Of a stretch of DNA of 64,000 bases, positions 1 to 11,000 are shown piece by piece; position 1 is the stretch's first letter; each line of letters begins with the position of its first letter. Both the position numbers and the translations under genes were made by a program. The notes beneath the pieces are model-generated. The model was given only the letters and a program-made list of their open reading frames with translations, did not search any database and was not told the DNA's origin. Source of the DNA: Lucifuga dentata (taxonomy: Eukaryota > Chordata > Actinopteri > Ophidiiformes > Bythitidae); the NCBI GenBank assembly GCA_014773175.1, contig VXCM01000288.1, forward strand, positions 1 to 64,000, read 5' to 3'.

Positions 1-1017
1 AAATAATGCTGAAAGAACAGATGTGCATCAGACATCACCTTTCCTGTATGTGAAAATATTAAAAGAAATGAAATTTTTAAAAATCCTAAAAAAAAATAAA
101 TAAAAAAAAATAAATAAAAAAAAAGTTGCCTTCCATTTGGAAAAGCCCAGAGCCACAAAGAGCCATGTTACACCTTGATTAAAATCAAAATCTAAATAAA
201 ATCAAGTTTGTTTTCAACCTATTTTATGGCAGATGCTGAATCATTTCATGAGTCTGGCAGGTGGCAGGAAAACAAACATCTGGGGGCAGCTGGAAGGAAA
301 AAGTGCAAGCTGAGAGAGAGGGAGAGAGAGANGAGAGAGAGAGAGAGAGATGTTCTGGAAAGTCCCTGTGAAACCTAGTCTCACTCACACAAACACACAA
401 TCACACATCGTTGGTGCAAACACCGACACACTGCATGTGCATGCAGAAGCTTACACAAACACACATTTATTTAGATTCATAAAACTGAAAATGTTCAACA
501 AAAGCTATGCAAGAATGAAATAAAATAACGACAGCAACAAACAGCCACCACTGCATTATCCACACAAAGTAAACAAATAAAACCAACTTCCCACCAGCCT
601 CATATTACACACTGTAGATCATAGACTGTCGTGCGAACTGTTTTCACATAAAAGGCCATTTCAGGGCGTCCGGGTGGAACAGTGAGCCAAACTTTGTATT
701 TACACTGGTCAACTATCATCTTCTGCTGCAGTATGGGGAAGGAGAGTTGCAAGGTGTTTCCAATATTTGTGCGGATGTGTTGTAGATCACTTTCATCAGC
801 TGTGACAGGCTGTCAGCTGTGATCAGATCCATCTGATTGGCTGGCAGAAGCCTCCATATTTTTTTGCAAAGTGCCTCCTTGTAGACATCTAACATTGTCA
901 AGCTTCTCAAACTTTACAAAGAAAATGTCTAGGTTATTGCATATTTCTCTGATTCATTTTATTCTGCCTCATTTGCAAAGTGTGAGGGTGCTTCTGTGCA
1001 CACACACACACACACAC

Positions 1018-1051
1018 ATACACTGTATTCACATCAGTGAATACAGTGTAT
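1018..1051. repeat. Perfect 15-bp inverted repeat (hairpin, 4-nt loop)
   Basis: Arms 1018-1032 (ATACACTGTATTCAC) and 1037-1051 are exact reverse complements around ATCA. The hairpin follows a CA microsatellite. No gene context. Confidence 0.85.
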
Positions 1052-2442
1052 TTGCTACCAAACTTACAGTGCTTCTTTAATTTAATCGCAATTACTGTAT
1101 TTCTTGATGCTTTAAAACATGTAGTGAGGACGGGCTGTTTGTGCGCTGCTGGTCACGACTCATTACACACTACAGGATTTGGAGTCCCTGACGTCCAGAT
1201 ATTTAGCCTGCTAAAGGCATCTGTGCTGCATCAGGCTCCTCTTTCAGATCACGTCTTTGAACAGTTCACACATAGTAACTGTCGCTCACAGGAGCAGATG
1301 TCAATTTGCCTCTAATCTGGGGCTTTTGTTGGCGATATCCAAAAACTGTCTGCAAGTGCAAACATTAAGGCTAAAATGAACCACACTGGGGTTTATTTGG
1401 TTCTAGTTCTACAATATTTGACAAATAATACAATGTTTCCTTGAGGATTTGTTTCTGATGTAACTGCTTTTCATTTAGATGAAAGAAATACACTTGGTTA
1501 GCATTTTAGGTAAACAGCACTTTAAGGCTCAAACATAGACGCATTTACAGAATAGCTACAGAAGCAAAACAAGCAAACTGATCCAGTGATGATGAGTGAA
1601 GTCAAAGCAAAAGAGGATTATGGATAGAGATATTGTACACTGAGATACAGCAAAGCACCAGACGCAGGCAAGCATGCAGGTGAGCTGATCCGCAGTGCTC
1701 CTCAACAGGCTCACCTGTGCACAAAGTACAGGCGTGAGTGTGTTGGTAGCCTGGAGGATCCTCCCAGATTCACCCAGCAGTGATAGGGGTGATAGTCACC
1801 ATAGATCTGGGAGGAGAAAACATTTGAGTGTCTTGCGTGTATCCTGGCCCCGACTAACGCACACCCTCATGGATAACACATTCCACTCAGCTAAACAGCC
1901 ATGAGAGCCGTTGCTGTGATGGGAAGCAGATCAGGAAAATACATATCTACGCAGGCAGGGATGTTCATAAACTCACCTGTATGCAAGTACCCCTACACCT
2001 CAATCAAAACCCTCCCCAGAGGCACTGAGGTGCATCGCTGAAATTCAAACCCAGTAACCCCCACAGGGCAGCACTCTTCTTTGCTGAGAGGCACAGCAAC
2101 TCATCCTGAAAGATATAATTTCTCAAGGAGAAGGATCATGAGGATCATGTGGGGCGTGCAAGGACCGTGCAAAGTGGGCTGGAAGTGGGAGAGATAGCAC
2201 ACATCCTGTGAGAGGGGACATTAGTAATTCAAAGAAAATAGTGGATGTATATAAGTGATAATGCACAATATAAAAATACTGGACAATTGATTGCACTATT
2301 ATTTTCTACATCCGGACACCTATTATCACCTATTACCTTTCAGTTTTTCAAAGTGTGTAGTCAGTTTACTTACATTTCACTTGCAAGAGACAATACTTAA
2401 GTTCAATTTTGAAGTACTTGTACTTATTATTTTTTATTTACT

Positions 2443-2480
<38 letters not shown>

Positions 2481-2512
2481 TATTATTATTTATTATTACT
2501 TATTTATTATTA
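2443..2512. repeat. ATT trinucleotide microsatellite
   Basis: Imperfect (ATT)n/(TTA)n tract inside the mobile repeat. Confidence 0.9.
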
Positions 2513-2540
2513 TGTTATGTTATTTCTAATTTTGATGTTT

Positions 2541-2675
2541 TTTTATTTTATTTGCTGATGAATTAATATGTAACAGAGACATATTACTCTAATTACACTA
2601 ACTTTTCNTTTTATTTTATTTGCTGATGAATTAATATGTAACAGAGACATATTACTCTAATTACACTAACTTTTC
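2541..2675. other. Perfect 67-bp duplication around a single N (probable assembly join)
   Basis: 2541-2607 and 2609-2675 are identical and separated only by the N at 2608. This is most simply one locus written twice where two contig ends were joined without merging their overlap. Confidence 0.9.
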
Positions 2676-2745
2676 TTTTGATTTTGGGTACTTTAGTAGA
2701 ATTTTGAATGCAGTATATACTTAATATGATGGAGTATTTTTGATT

Positions 2746-2780
2746 CATTGCATGGTCTTTTTCTTAAAGACCATGCAATG
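2746..2780. repeat. Perfect 15-bp inverted repeat (hairpin, 5-nt loop)
   Basis: Arms 2746-2760 (CATTGCATGGTCTTT) and 2766-2780 are exact reverse complements around TTCTT. It lies within the mobile repeat at 2345-2835. Confidence 0.9.
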
Positions 2781-3304
2781 GTCTTAAAGGAAAAGATTTT
2801 TTTTCTTAAAGGATTTTAATACTTCTTCCACCCTTACAAGTAACATAGGAGAAAAGAGAAGTATTGTTGATGTGTTCAAGACTAAGTTATTGAAGAATGA
2901 CGATTGTAATTTCTTTGCATAGAATTAAAGTTTGGGGGAAAAGAGAAGTACTGTTGCTATGGTTACCTGCAGTTTAAAATGTAAATGGACACCTGCCAGC
3001 CAATCAAAGTATTTTCAGTAGATATGGTAAAAAAAAGTCTTATAAGGCAGAAGGAAAAATCTGGAAAGAAGTACTTGCCAGAGCCTAAACTCTTAGTCAC
3101 TAAATAACTTTTAAAATGGACGCAACCTAGTTTGATCTAAAACATAGAGAATATTCATATTCCCTTTCTGTGGTCTTTCATATTCTGGTGGGTTTCGTTC
3201 CAGAGCTGCACATAGCAAAAACATGCAACTTTGGTGAGCCTGAAGAATCAAAGTTGCTCATAAAGTATAAATATCAGCTTGGTCTATCTGTCTGTCTGTG
3301 TAAT

Positions 3305-3415
3305 TGACCTGTGATGGACTAGTGACTTGTCTAGCATGTTTCTATGCATGCTGGGATACATTCCAGTCACCTGATGTCCCTGAGGCAGCTGTGGAAAAGT
3401 TATAAATGAATGAAA
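3305..3415 (+). mobile_element. Truncated 3' part of a tRNA-derived SINE
   Basis: The order of words CCTGTGATGGACTAGTGACT, TGCTGGGATACATTCCAG, CCCTGAGGCAG and a tail ATGAATGAA is the decayed 3' half of the teleost SINE whose longer copy is at 35425-35757. Confidence 0.6.
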
Positions 3416-3531
3416 ATGCCCACATCCTCACTAGTGTCTTACACGATGCCTCCTTGCAGGAATCAGTGTTTTATGATCCGTGCGAGAGTAGAAAAGGTAA
3501 TGTATCACAGCCACCATGTTTGCCATTTTGG

Positions 3532-3534
<3 letters not shown>

Positions 3535-3582
<48 letters not shown>

Positions 3583-5589
3583 CATGTCCCCACTTGGCAG
3601 TTGAGAGTCATTATAAAAGGGGTGAGTGAGCCATCCAGCGATTTCTTCTCATTAATGAAGAACAGCACTGACAACTGCAAAACCCACATACACACAAACA
3701 CTATAAACACAAAATGAAGACATATGGCGCATTCAAAAACACGCTTTGACTGATCTTGCTGTTTGTCTTTGGTTCTTTGCTCCCTGCTGCTCTGTGGCAC
3801 ATAAATACAAATGAATGTGCACACACAAACATTACAGATGACTTTGATAAACCACAAAGTAGGATAGTTCGAATAGCAATTGTGGCTCCTTTAAAGTATG
3901 TTATTAAAGGATGAATGACAATATTTTACAGGAGTTTTGGTTGTAGTGTCCTTTCCTTGAGCTTCATTTACACCACAGCAAAAACTTACAGCTTCAGTCA
4001 TATAAGGTAAGCGAGAGTAAGCCACAGATAGTTGATAGAAGGTTGAGGAAGTTGTGTGACAAGCCGTTCAGTCACCCCTTTTACTTCCTGGGTCAACAAC
4101 CCTCACCACTTCCAGTCGAGTATCTTCAAGAGGATGTTGTGTGTTTGGAGCAGCTCTGCACTTTCTCAGTCACAGCTCTATCATTTCAAAAGCGTAGCCC
4201 CTGAACTTCTTTGTGTTTACAAGCCAAACAGCACTGAGTGTATGGCAAACGCTCTGTAGGCTACAGCCAGAGTACAGCACATACAGGAAGCCATGCTTTC
4301 ACTTTACAGGATGCTATGTTCTCTCTGCTCAAGGCTGTCATCTAGTGGCATCAGTAATCCATAGTACTCACAATGGGGGAAGAAGTACTCAGATCCCTTA
4401 GCTAAGTAAAAGTACTGGTACCACAATAGAAAAATAATAAGTAAAAGTCCTGAATTCAAAATCTAGTTAAAGTAAATAGGCATTAGAAGTAAAATGTACT
4501 CAAGTATACAAAGGAAAATTATTACTTCCTGTGTTAAATTATTGAGAAAATTATCTGGTACATAATGCATAAATAATGAAAATCTCCAATATTGGGAAAA
4601 AAAAAAATAACATTTGAGAGGTTTTTCATCCCACAGTGTGAATAATTTTATATCTGTGTCAAATTTTGAATGATGAAACATAAAGAAGCAATGAAAATTC
4701 TGAAATGAAATCTCAAAAATTCCCAAAACTGGAAACATACTGTCCCTGTCAGAGATTATCATAATTTTGTGTCATTTGAGGAATTTCCTGCACCTCTTCA
4801 CCAGATTAAATCCTACTCTTACAGCAGTATAGTGATTTTATGTATAATGTTGTCTAAAATACAGTACACTGAGCCATATTGCAAAAACTGCATACTTACT
4901 TTATCTCATTTTTTGTCTTAATCTGCTTGTAACTATAAACTACAAACTACTGAGCCGTAAAAAGTAGCGTTGAGCAAAAAGGACAATACTTCCTTCTAAA
5001 ATATAGTGGATTCGAAGTAGAAAGTACATTACTTGAGTACTGAATAACTTAACATAATATAATCACTCTGTGTATTGGCATAAAGATGCACTAAAGTTGT
5101 TGGATGTAGTTTTAATTTGAAAATGAAAAGCAAAATTAACCTTAGGATGGCCAGTCATGTCAGGATATTCTACTCTGCTCTCTTCTCTGACTGTACCCTC
5201 TTTGCTCTTCATCTCCCTGTTCCTTGTGACTTTATTCGGAGCGGGTTTGAGTTTCACACAGCTGTGTGAGGTAGGCCTCTTCTGGTGATTTGTAGCTGTA
5301 TAATAGCTCTTTCACTGCTGCTTCTCCTCCTACACTATGAGATAACAGCTCTCACCTTACTTCTATCAACAGCTTAGGGGTAGTTAGGGCTTTCTAGCGT
5401 GGATGAGGGCACTCGGGTGACCTAAGGGTGGGGGGTGAGGTAGGGTGGCGGGCCTGCAGGTGTCCTAACTCCCCTGGCTACAGACAGGTGCATCGCACCT
5501 GCAGCACATATGTTCAGTCGCTTACATGTGTGTGTGAAGCATGAACTCTCCACAGTACCAGCTGTGGACTATGAGCTCCATCCTCTCAC

Positions 5590-5640
<51 letters not shown>

Positions 5641-5886
5641 AGAAAGATGGAGTCCCCCATGCAGCAATTTCTACATATGCATTCCATCAAGCACACCCCA
5701 GTGAAAATAGATCAGTAGGTCGGCTGGTGTTACAGGTCAATAAATATCAAATCACTCGCCATCTATCAGTAGTGAGCACGTGTCTATCAGAATGTCTATC
5801 AGATCTAGCTAGAACTGATAAGAACATCATGATGGATTTATGTCACCCTCTGAATGCAGGGACACTCCCTAAAAGCTTCAGAGGGC

Positions 5887-5917
<31 letters not shown>

Positions 5918-6037
5918 TGCTTCCCTGTTCAGCTTTCTTCTTCTGGAAGTTAATGATACTGTACTTGTTGTGGTGTGGTTGCATGTGTATCTCTTGCTAT
6001 TTTCTGACTCCTTGTTGGCATGTAATGGTGCCAATTA

Positions 6038-6079
<42 letters not shown>
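3535..6079. repeat. CA/TG dinucleotide microsatellites
   Basis: Separate tracts at about 3535-3582 (TG), 5590-5634 (CA), 5887-5914 (TG) and 6041-6079 (TG). The long open frames translating as CVCVCV or HTHTHT here are artefacts of these tracts. Confidence 0.95.
4374..5050 (+). mobile_element. Second copy of the 'AAGTAAAAGTAC' repeat, plus orientation
   Basis: It starts with GGAAGAAGTACTCAGATCCC, followed by AAGTAAAAGTACTGGTACCA and AGTAAAAGTCCTGAATTCAA, and ends near AAAGTACATTACTTGAGTAC. It is opposite in orientation to the copy at 2345-2835, and its middle is diverged. Confidence 0.65.
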
Positions 6080-7990
6080 ATGCGTGTGTAATCTTTTGCT
6101 TCTATCCTTGTTTTAGACCTGCAGAACCAGGACATTTTTGCAGGAAGTAAGTAAGGATGTTTGGAGTGGTCAAGGTTAAGGTTGTGCATTTAAAATTGTA
6201 TTTAATTTATTGCTTTATTTGATTTTATTGTATTTTATTTATTGCTTTATTCCTGTAAATGAGCCAGAATTAGCCAAAAGGCTATTTTTCATCTGTAGTC
6301 CCTGGAATGTATGTTTGTGTACTAAGCATCTCCTAGTCAAGACTGGATTTTACCATCAAGCAAGGCATCTGACTGGGATCACCAGCTGAAAGGGCCTCTC
6401 GATAGCTATAGATACAATATACAGCATTATGGCAATAATGCAAAAAATGTGTGTTGACAGCTGTTTTCATTTGGATGGCAGATAGTAACTTTAATACCAA
6501 TATATCTCCATTTGGGAAGAAGGTGAGAGGCCCCTTACCTCGGTTTGCCAATAGCGCCCAATCAGTAAGGCCATTCCAGCTTAACATTCACCAGCTGATT
6601 CAGCAGTTTGAGGGTCACTTCCAGAGAGAAAGGAGTTTAACCAGGAGCCATTTTTCTAAAACACTGACCCTCTCCTCCTACAGGGAGTTCCCCTTCAAGA
6701 AAAGGAGAGGGGTGTTGATGACAGAGGAGAAAGGAGAGGGCAGAGGTGAAGGGGGTGAGGAGGTGAAGAGGAAGATGGGAATTATGGTGGGACACAGACA
6801 GTGACAAAAGGATTTGAAAGAACAGAGGAAATCTGACATGTACATCTGTATGCACATCTGTAATCAGAAATGGAGGATTAAGAAGTAAAAAACATCACCA
6901 GGCAAATAATAATCCAATGACTGAGGTCACCACTATTCACAAGTTAGATTTCAAACTAGTCACTGAATTACAGCAGGAAACTCTTCTGCAGTTAGCTTCC
7001 AACATAAAACCAGATCTTGCAAGTACACACATGTATACACACACAAAATTTCCTCAACGTCTGGACAGCATTACTTAGTGTGGAGAGGGACCCCCCCCCC
7101 CCCCCCCCNCCCCCCCCCCCCAATTATAGTCTGCACCATTGCAGACTAAGAGCTCTTGAGAACGTGTTTTATCACTGTATTGTGGCAGCACAAACACACT
7201 CATCGAGCACTCTATACACAGAGAAAGCTGCCGTAAAACTAACTTAAACACAGAGAGGAATTCTGTTGGAAATATTATGAGTAACTAGCAAAGAAAGGCT
7301 GAGAGCCACCAGGCAGAAGAGGGAGGTCTCCCACTGTCTTGTGGAATCATTTGATTTTCCCTGATGATACACAAAAGTGCATTGTGGGAACTGTAAACGA
7401 CATGCACCACAAACAATGCTGAGCCGAGTATCGTGTGATCATGCCTGAAGTCTCTCCCTGTGAAGAAGGGAGAACTGGGAGGTGTGGTGGAAAGGCAGAG
7501 GCCCAACTGATAAACAGAGTGAGGGGAAACGTACATAAAGGCTTGCAGCATTGCTCTCAGGAGAAGAATAATGACCCAGGCTGCATGTAAACTGTGGTTG
7601 GAAAACAACAAAAGCTGCTGACTAACTGTAGTGGTGTGTGGAAAGGTGGGGACGCACTGTCATTTGGCCTTTCTCGCCTAAACAAGTTCCCTTTGTGCGA
7701 CTCAAGCAGGATTGTGGCTGTAAATGTATTTTTAGACACCATGCCATGTCATATTGAGGCTCTGACATTTAATAGCTTCCTCCTACATAAAAATAACAAT
7801 ATGCAAAAATAGTTGCTAAGACGAACACGAGCATTTCATTCAGTCATTGATTTGCAAAGGAATGGCTACAGGAATAAAAAGTTACAATAATGACAAAGAT
7901 TTTAAAATCCACTGTTACAAATAAGTTATCAGCAATTTGTTCTCGTTTTGCATCCACTGACGTCTACGTCCCAGCCCCTTTCTGTGTGGC

Positions 7991-7996
7991 TTTATT
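7991..7996 (-). terminator. trmt11: trmt11 polyadenylation signal (AATAAA)
   Basis: An AATAAA hexamer on the minus strand lies about 57 bases after the trmt11 stop codon (8053-8055). It is the first such hexamer downstream, which implies a very short 3' UTR. This rests on motif and position only. Confidence 0.55.
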
Positions 7997-8052
7997 TATC
8001 TTTGCTCCGGACAAACCTTATTCTCTTTTATTGAGAGAATCTCCTCTCATCT

Positions 8053-11000
8053 TCACTCTCCATTGACATTAGACTTATCATCCTCCCTGCCATCCCTCTT
8101 GTTGAGTCCACTGAAATACTTCTCTCTGAAGGCATTGTGTCCCTGGTAGGGGCTGAAGCAAGGGTCTGATAAATGAGCCAGCTTGTCCATTTCCTGTAGA
8201 GACACAAGTTTAGAGGTTAATGTACTAAAACCCGACCACCCAAAAGTTTTGTCTTCAAAGAAAAAGGAAATGATGGATCAATTCCAATCAGTATTTCATC
8301 AATATACTTAGGAATAAGTAAAAATAAATAGGAATTCATGTATTTACTTTTCATCATCCACTTCACTTTGTTTATCCCACTTCCTGATGTGTCTTGGTGT
8401 ATATATCAAAAAATGAGAAAAAAGGTAAACTGGCAACTGGCAAAAAAAAAGTTGATATCATGATATTAAAGGTACCCTCTGGAGTTTGTGAGCACTAGTG
8501 GCACTGTTTCTACCAGCAGGACGATTCACATGTAAGCCATGTGCAAAGCTGACTGTAGAGGGCGGTAATGTGCCAATAAAAGTGAAGAATACTGAAAGCA
8601 GATGTAAACAATCCGGGTTTCAAAACATTTAAAAGAAAAGACTTTACAAATGTGTTATGGGTTAGGAAATGTGTTCAACATGTTTTTTAGACATTAAGGA
8701 TATACACAAAACGTGTTCGTGAGGCACACTGAAGCTAAACAAAACTGTTTGTTTACAATGAGAAATCCACAAGTTACCTTTAATATAAATCTCATTTAGA
8801 TGTCAAAACATCAAAAGAGGCTCTCTTCTGTTTCCAGTCAATGAACTCCAAATGGATATCTGTATGTTGTTTATTGTGTTTTTGGTTTGCAAATTTATTT
8901 GCAGAAAATTGAATGACCAATGTATAGTAATAATATGAAAAACTGCTGGAAATCCTTATAGATAAACAGCTTGCCTTAACGTTCAAGAAGCCTTTGCTCA
9001 ATGGAGGGATGAAGAGAGAGCAGAGATGCTGGGAAGAGGAATTATTAGGTGAAGTGAGGTGATTTGGAAATGATGCCTCCAATGTTGGGACTGTACTTTG
9101 TTCAACAACACCTCTTTCTGCTTGGATGATGCTGCCAAGCAACCTGGAGATGATTTCCATGACCACAGCATAAGGAAAACTCTGGGTAACAAGAATGACA
9201 ACCTACGCATGATCCACACTTTATAGAGGGACATAACTACAAACAAGTGGAAACAGTGGAAATAATCACTCAACCATTGCCAACAACCGTACAGGTGGAG
9301 GGCTACTAACATTTGGTGTTAAATGAGGCAAATAACAAGAAATTTATGGCAGCCAAACACATAATGTCACACCCCATAAATAAGAAAATATGAGGTCTTT
9401 CAGAGTTTCTTCTGCAATATTTTAGAGGGAAACATTACGTGCTTTCCAACAGCTTTTAACTGTCTTATTTCTTGTCAAAACTTAGAAACATTCTTTAGGC
9501 GCATGCATCACGTGTATAAATGAAGAAATGACCTCATGGGTGTGGATAGGTGAGATGTCCGCATACCTGAGGCCTAAAGGAAAAAAAACTGAGATACATA
9601 CCAGTCAGATCCAATCAAACAACTGTATGTGTGCGTGCATGAGTGTGTGTATATATGACTGAGTGTGTGTGTGTGTCATACAGGGCCCTTTATGGGAGCA
9701 ATTTGGGGTTTTAAAGTGGAATAGATGTCAGATCCAAAGATGGAATGTTTTCCATACGATGTGTGATTAAGCCATTTAGGGTTCCAGTATAAAAGAAATG
9801 AACCAATCACAGCCAGATGGGGAGGATTTAGCCCAGACAGACAGAGAGACACCATCACTGTTGATGTTCATAAGGATGGCATGTAAAAACACACCCATGC
9901 ATAGACTATATACATCTACCCTAGACACATTTATGTGGTTATATGTATAAACAAGTCAGGGATCTACACATAAAAACATAAAAGAATAACCAGACACCAT
10001 ATGATCTTACTTTAAGCATGCTTAGCGTTATCTGCGTCGTCGTGCATGATCGCACATATAAAAACTATAAACAAAATCTGCACGACAGGAAGATTGTGAC
10101 TTTGCAGACACGTTCATGCGACTTATCATATCCCACAATGCAAGAGTTAAAAGCATGTTATATTTAGAAAACCACACTTTGAGAATTATGGCTCTTTAAA
10201 TGGATCATATGACAACTTTACAGTCATAGCAGAAGAAAAACACAAGCTACCATCACACCACAATGGGGTAAAGTCAAATGCGTATGAAAAAATACAGTTA
10301 AGAAACTAAAAATTGAAATAGAAATACACAATCTTATTAATGGTACTCACAAACAATCAAGTATGTGTGCAAATGTACTTCCACGATGACTAAACATTCA
10401 AAAAGCCAAATGCGGACATTAACACAAACACACTCACATATGAACACGAATGTGCATTCACACACACAAACACACACACACACCTCAGGTTCCTTGATCT
10501 TTTCCATGGTGATGAGACGTCGAGACGTGTGGCTGGAAAGTGTCTGCTCACAGTTACTGATCAGCCTGAGACATGGGTGAAGGGGAACCATCTCCTCACA
10601 GTACCTAGAGAGGATGAGGACACACACACACACACATACAGTCACTGTGAACAGTAGGGAAAGATAGACTGAAATACAAAATCAGGTAGACTAGAAGTAT
10701 AAGGCCCCGAATGGCAACACTGCAGTTTTTCCTGTTTTCTCTACAGCCTCAGTGCTATAAGAAACCATGCAAAGGCTGTTGGGACACACAGACATCTAAT
10801 CCTGCCAAAACTACTGCCAAACTTCAGCAAAACTCTCTGCGCTGGCCCCTCCAACACCTTTCCTTTTTCCATCCACACCTTGTCCTGTTTCTCTTTCACC
10901 AATCAAATAATGACACACTTGATCGTTGCTGTGTAACCAAGGCTCCTAAAGCTTAGGTGGGTTCCTTTTGCGCAAAGATGGTGGAAAATCTGAGCCTGAC

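Larger units (their letters stand above)
2345..2835 (-). mobile_element. Copy of the teleost 'AAGTAAAAGTAC' interspersed repeat, minus orientation
   Basis: The left side has decayed words of the family's 3' end (ACTTAAGTTCAATTTTGAAG then TACTTGTACTT). The right side carries its 5' end in reverse complement (GGATTTTAATACTTCTTCCA then CC). An ATT microsatellite and an assembly duplication interrupt it. The family is very common in teleosts and looks like a non-autonomous DNA element with GGTGGAA/TTCCACC ends. The family assignment is from memory of the sequence pattern. Confidence 0.6.
1..7990. other. Gene-poor, repeat-rich 8 kb downstream of trmt11
   Basis: No coding exon could be confirmed. 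In mammals the next gene after TRMT11 is CENPW, and nothing resembling it is visible here. The stretch holds two copies of a common teleost repeat, a SINE tail, several CA/TG tracts, hairpins at 1018-1051 and 2746-2780, and one assembly duplication. An unplaced exon-like block lies at 1715-1806 on the minus strand. Confidence 0.6.

Noticed and set aside
716..910. Open frame on the minus strand (LDVYKEALCKKIWRLLPANQ...)
   Set aside because: It opens with TTG, no family was recognised, it has no convincing splice partners, and the region is repeat-rich. CENPW, the expected neighbour, was considered and does not match.
5541..6116. 191-codon frame with His-Thr and Cys-Val runs
   Set aside because: Translation of CA/TG microsatellites; no conserved protein feature.
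6333..6587. Minus-strand frame (MLSWNGLTDWALLANRG...)
   Set aside because: Might be debris of a repeat; no catalytic motif, splice context or homologue was recognised.
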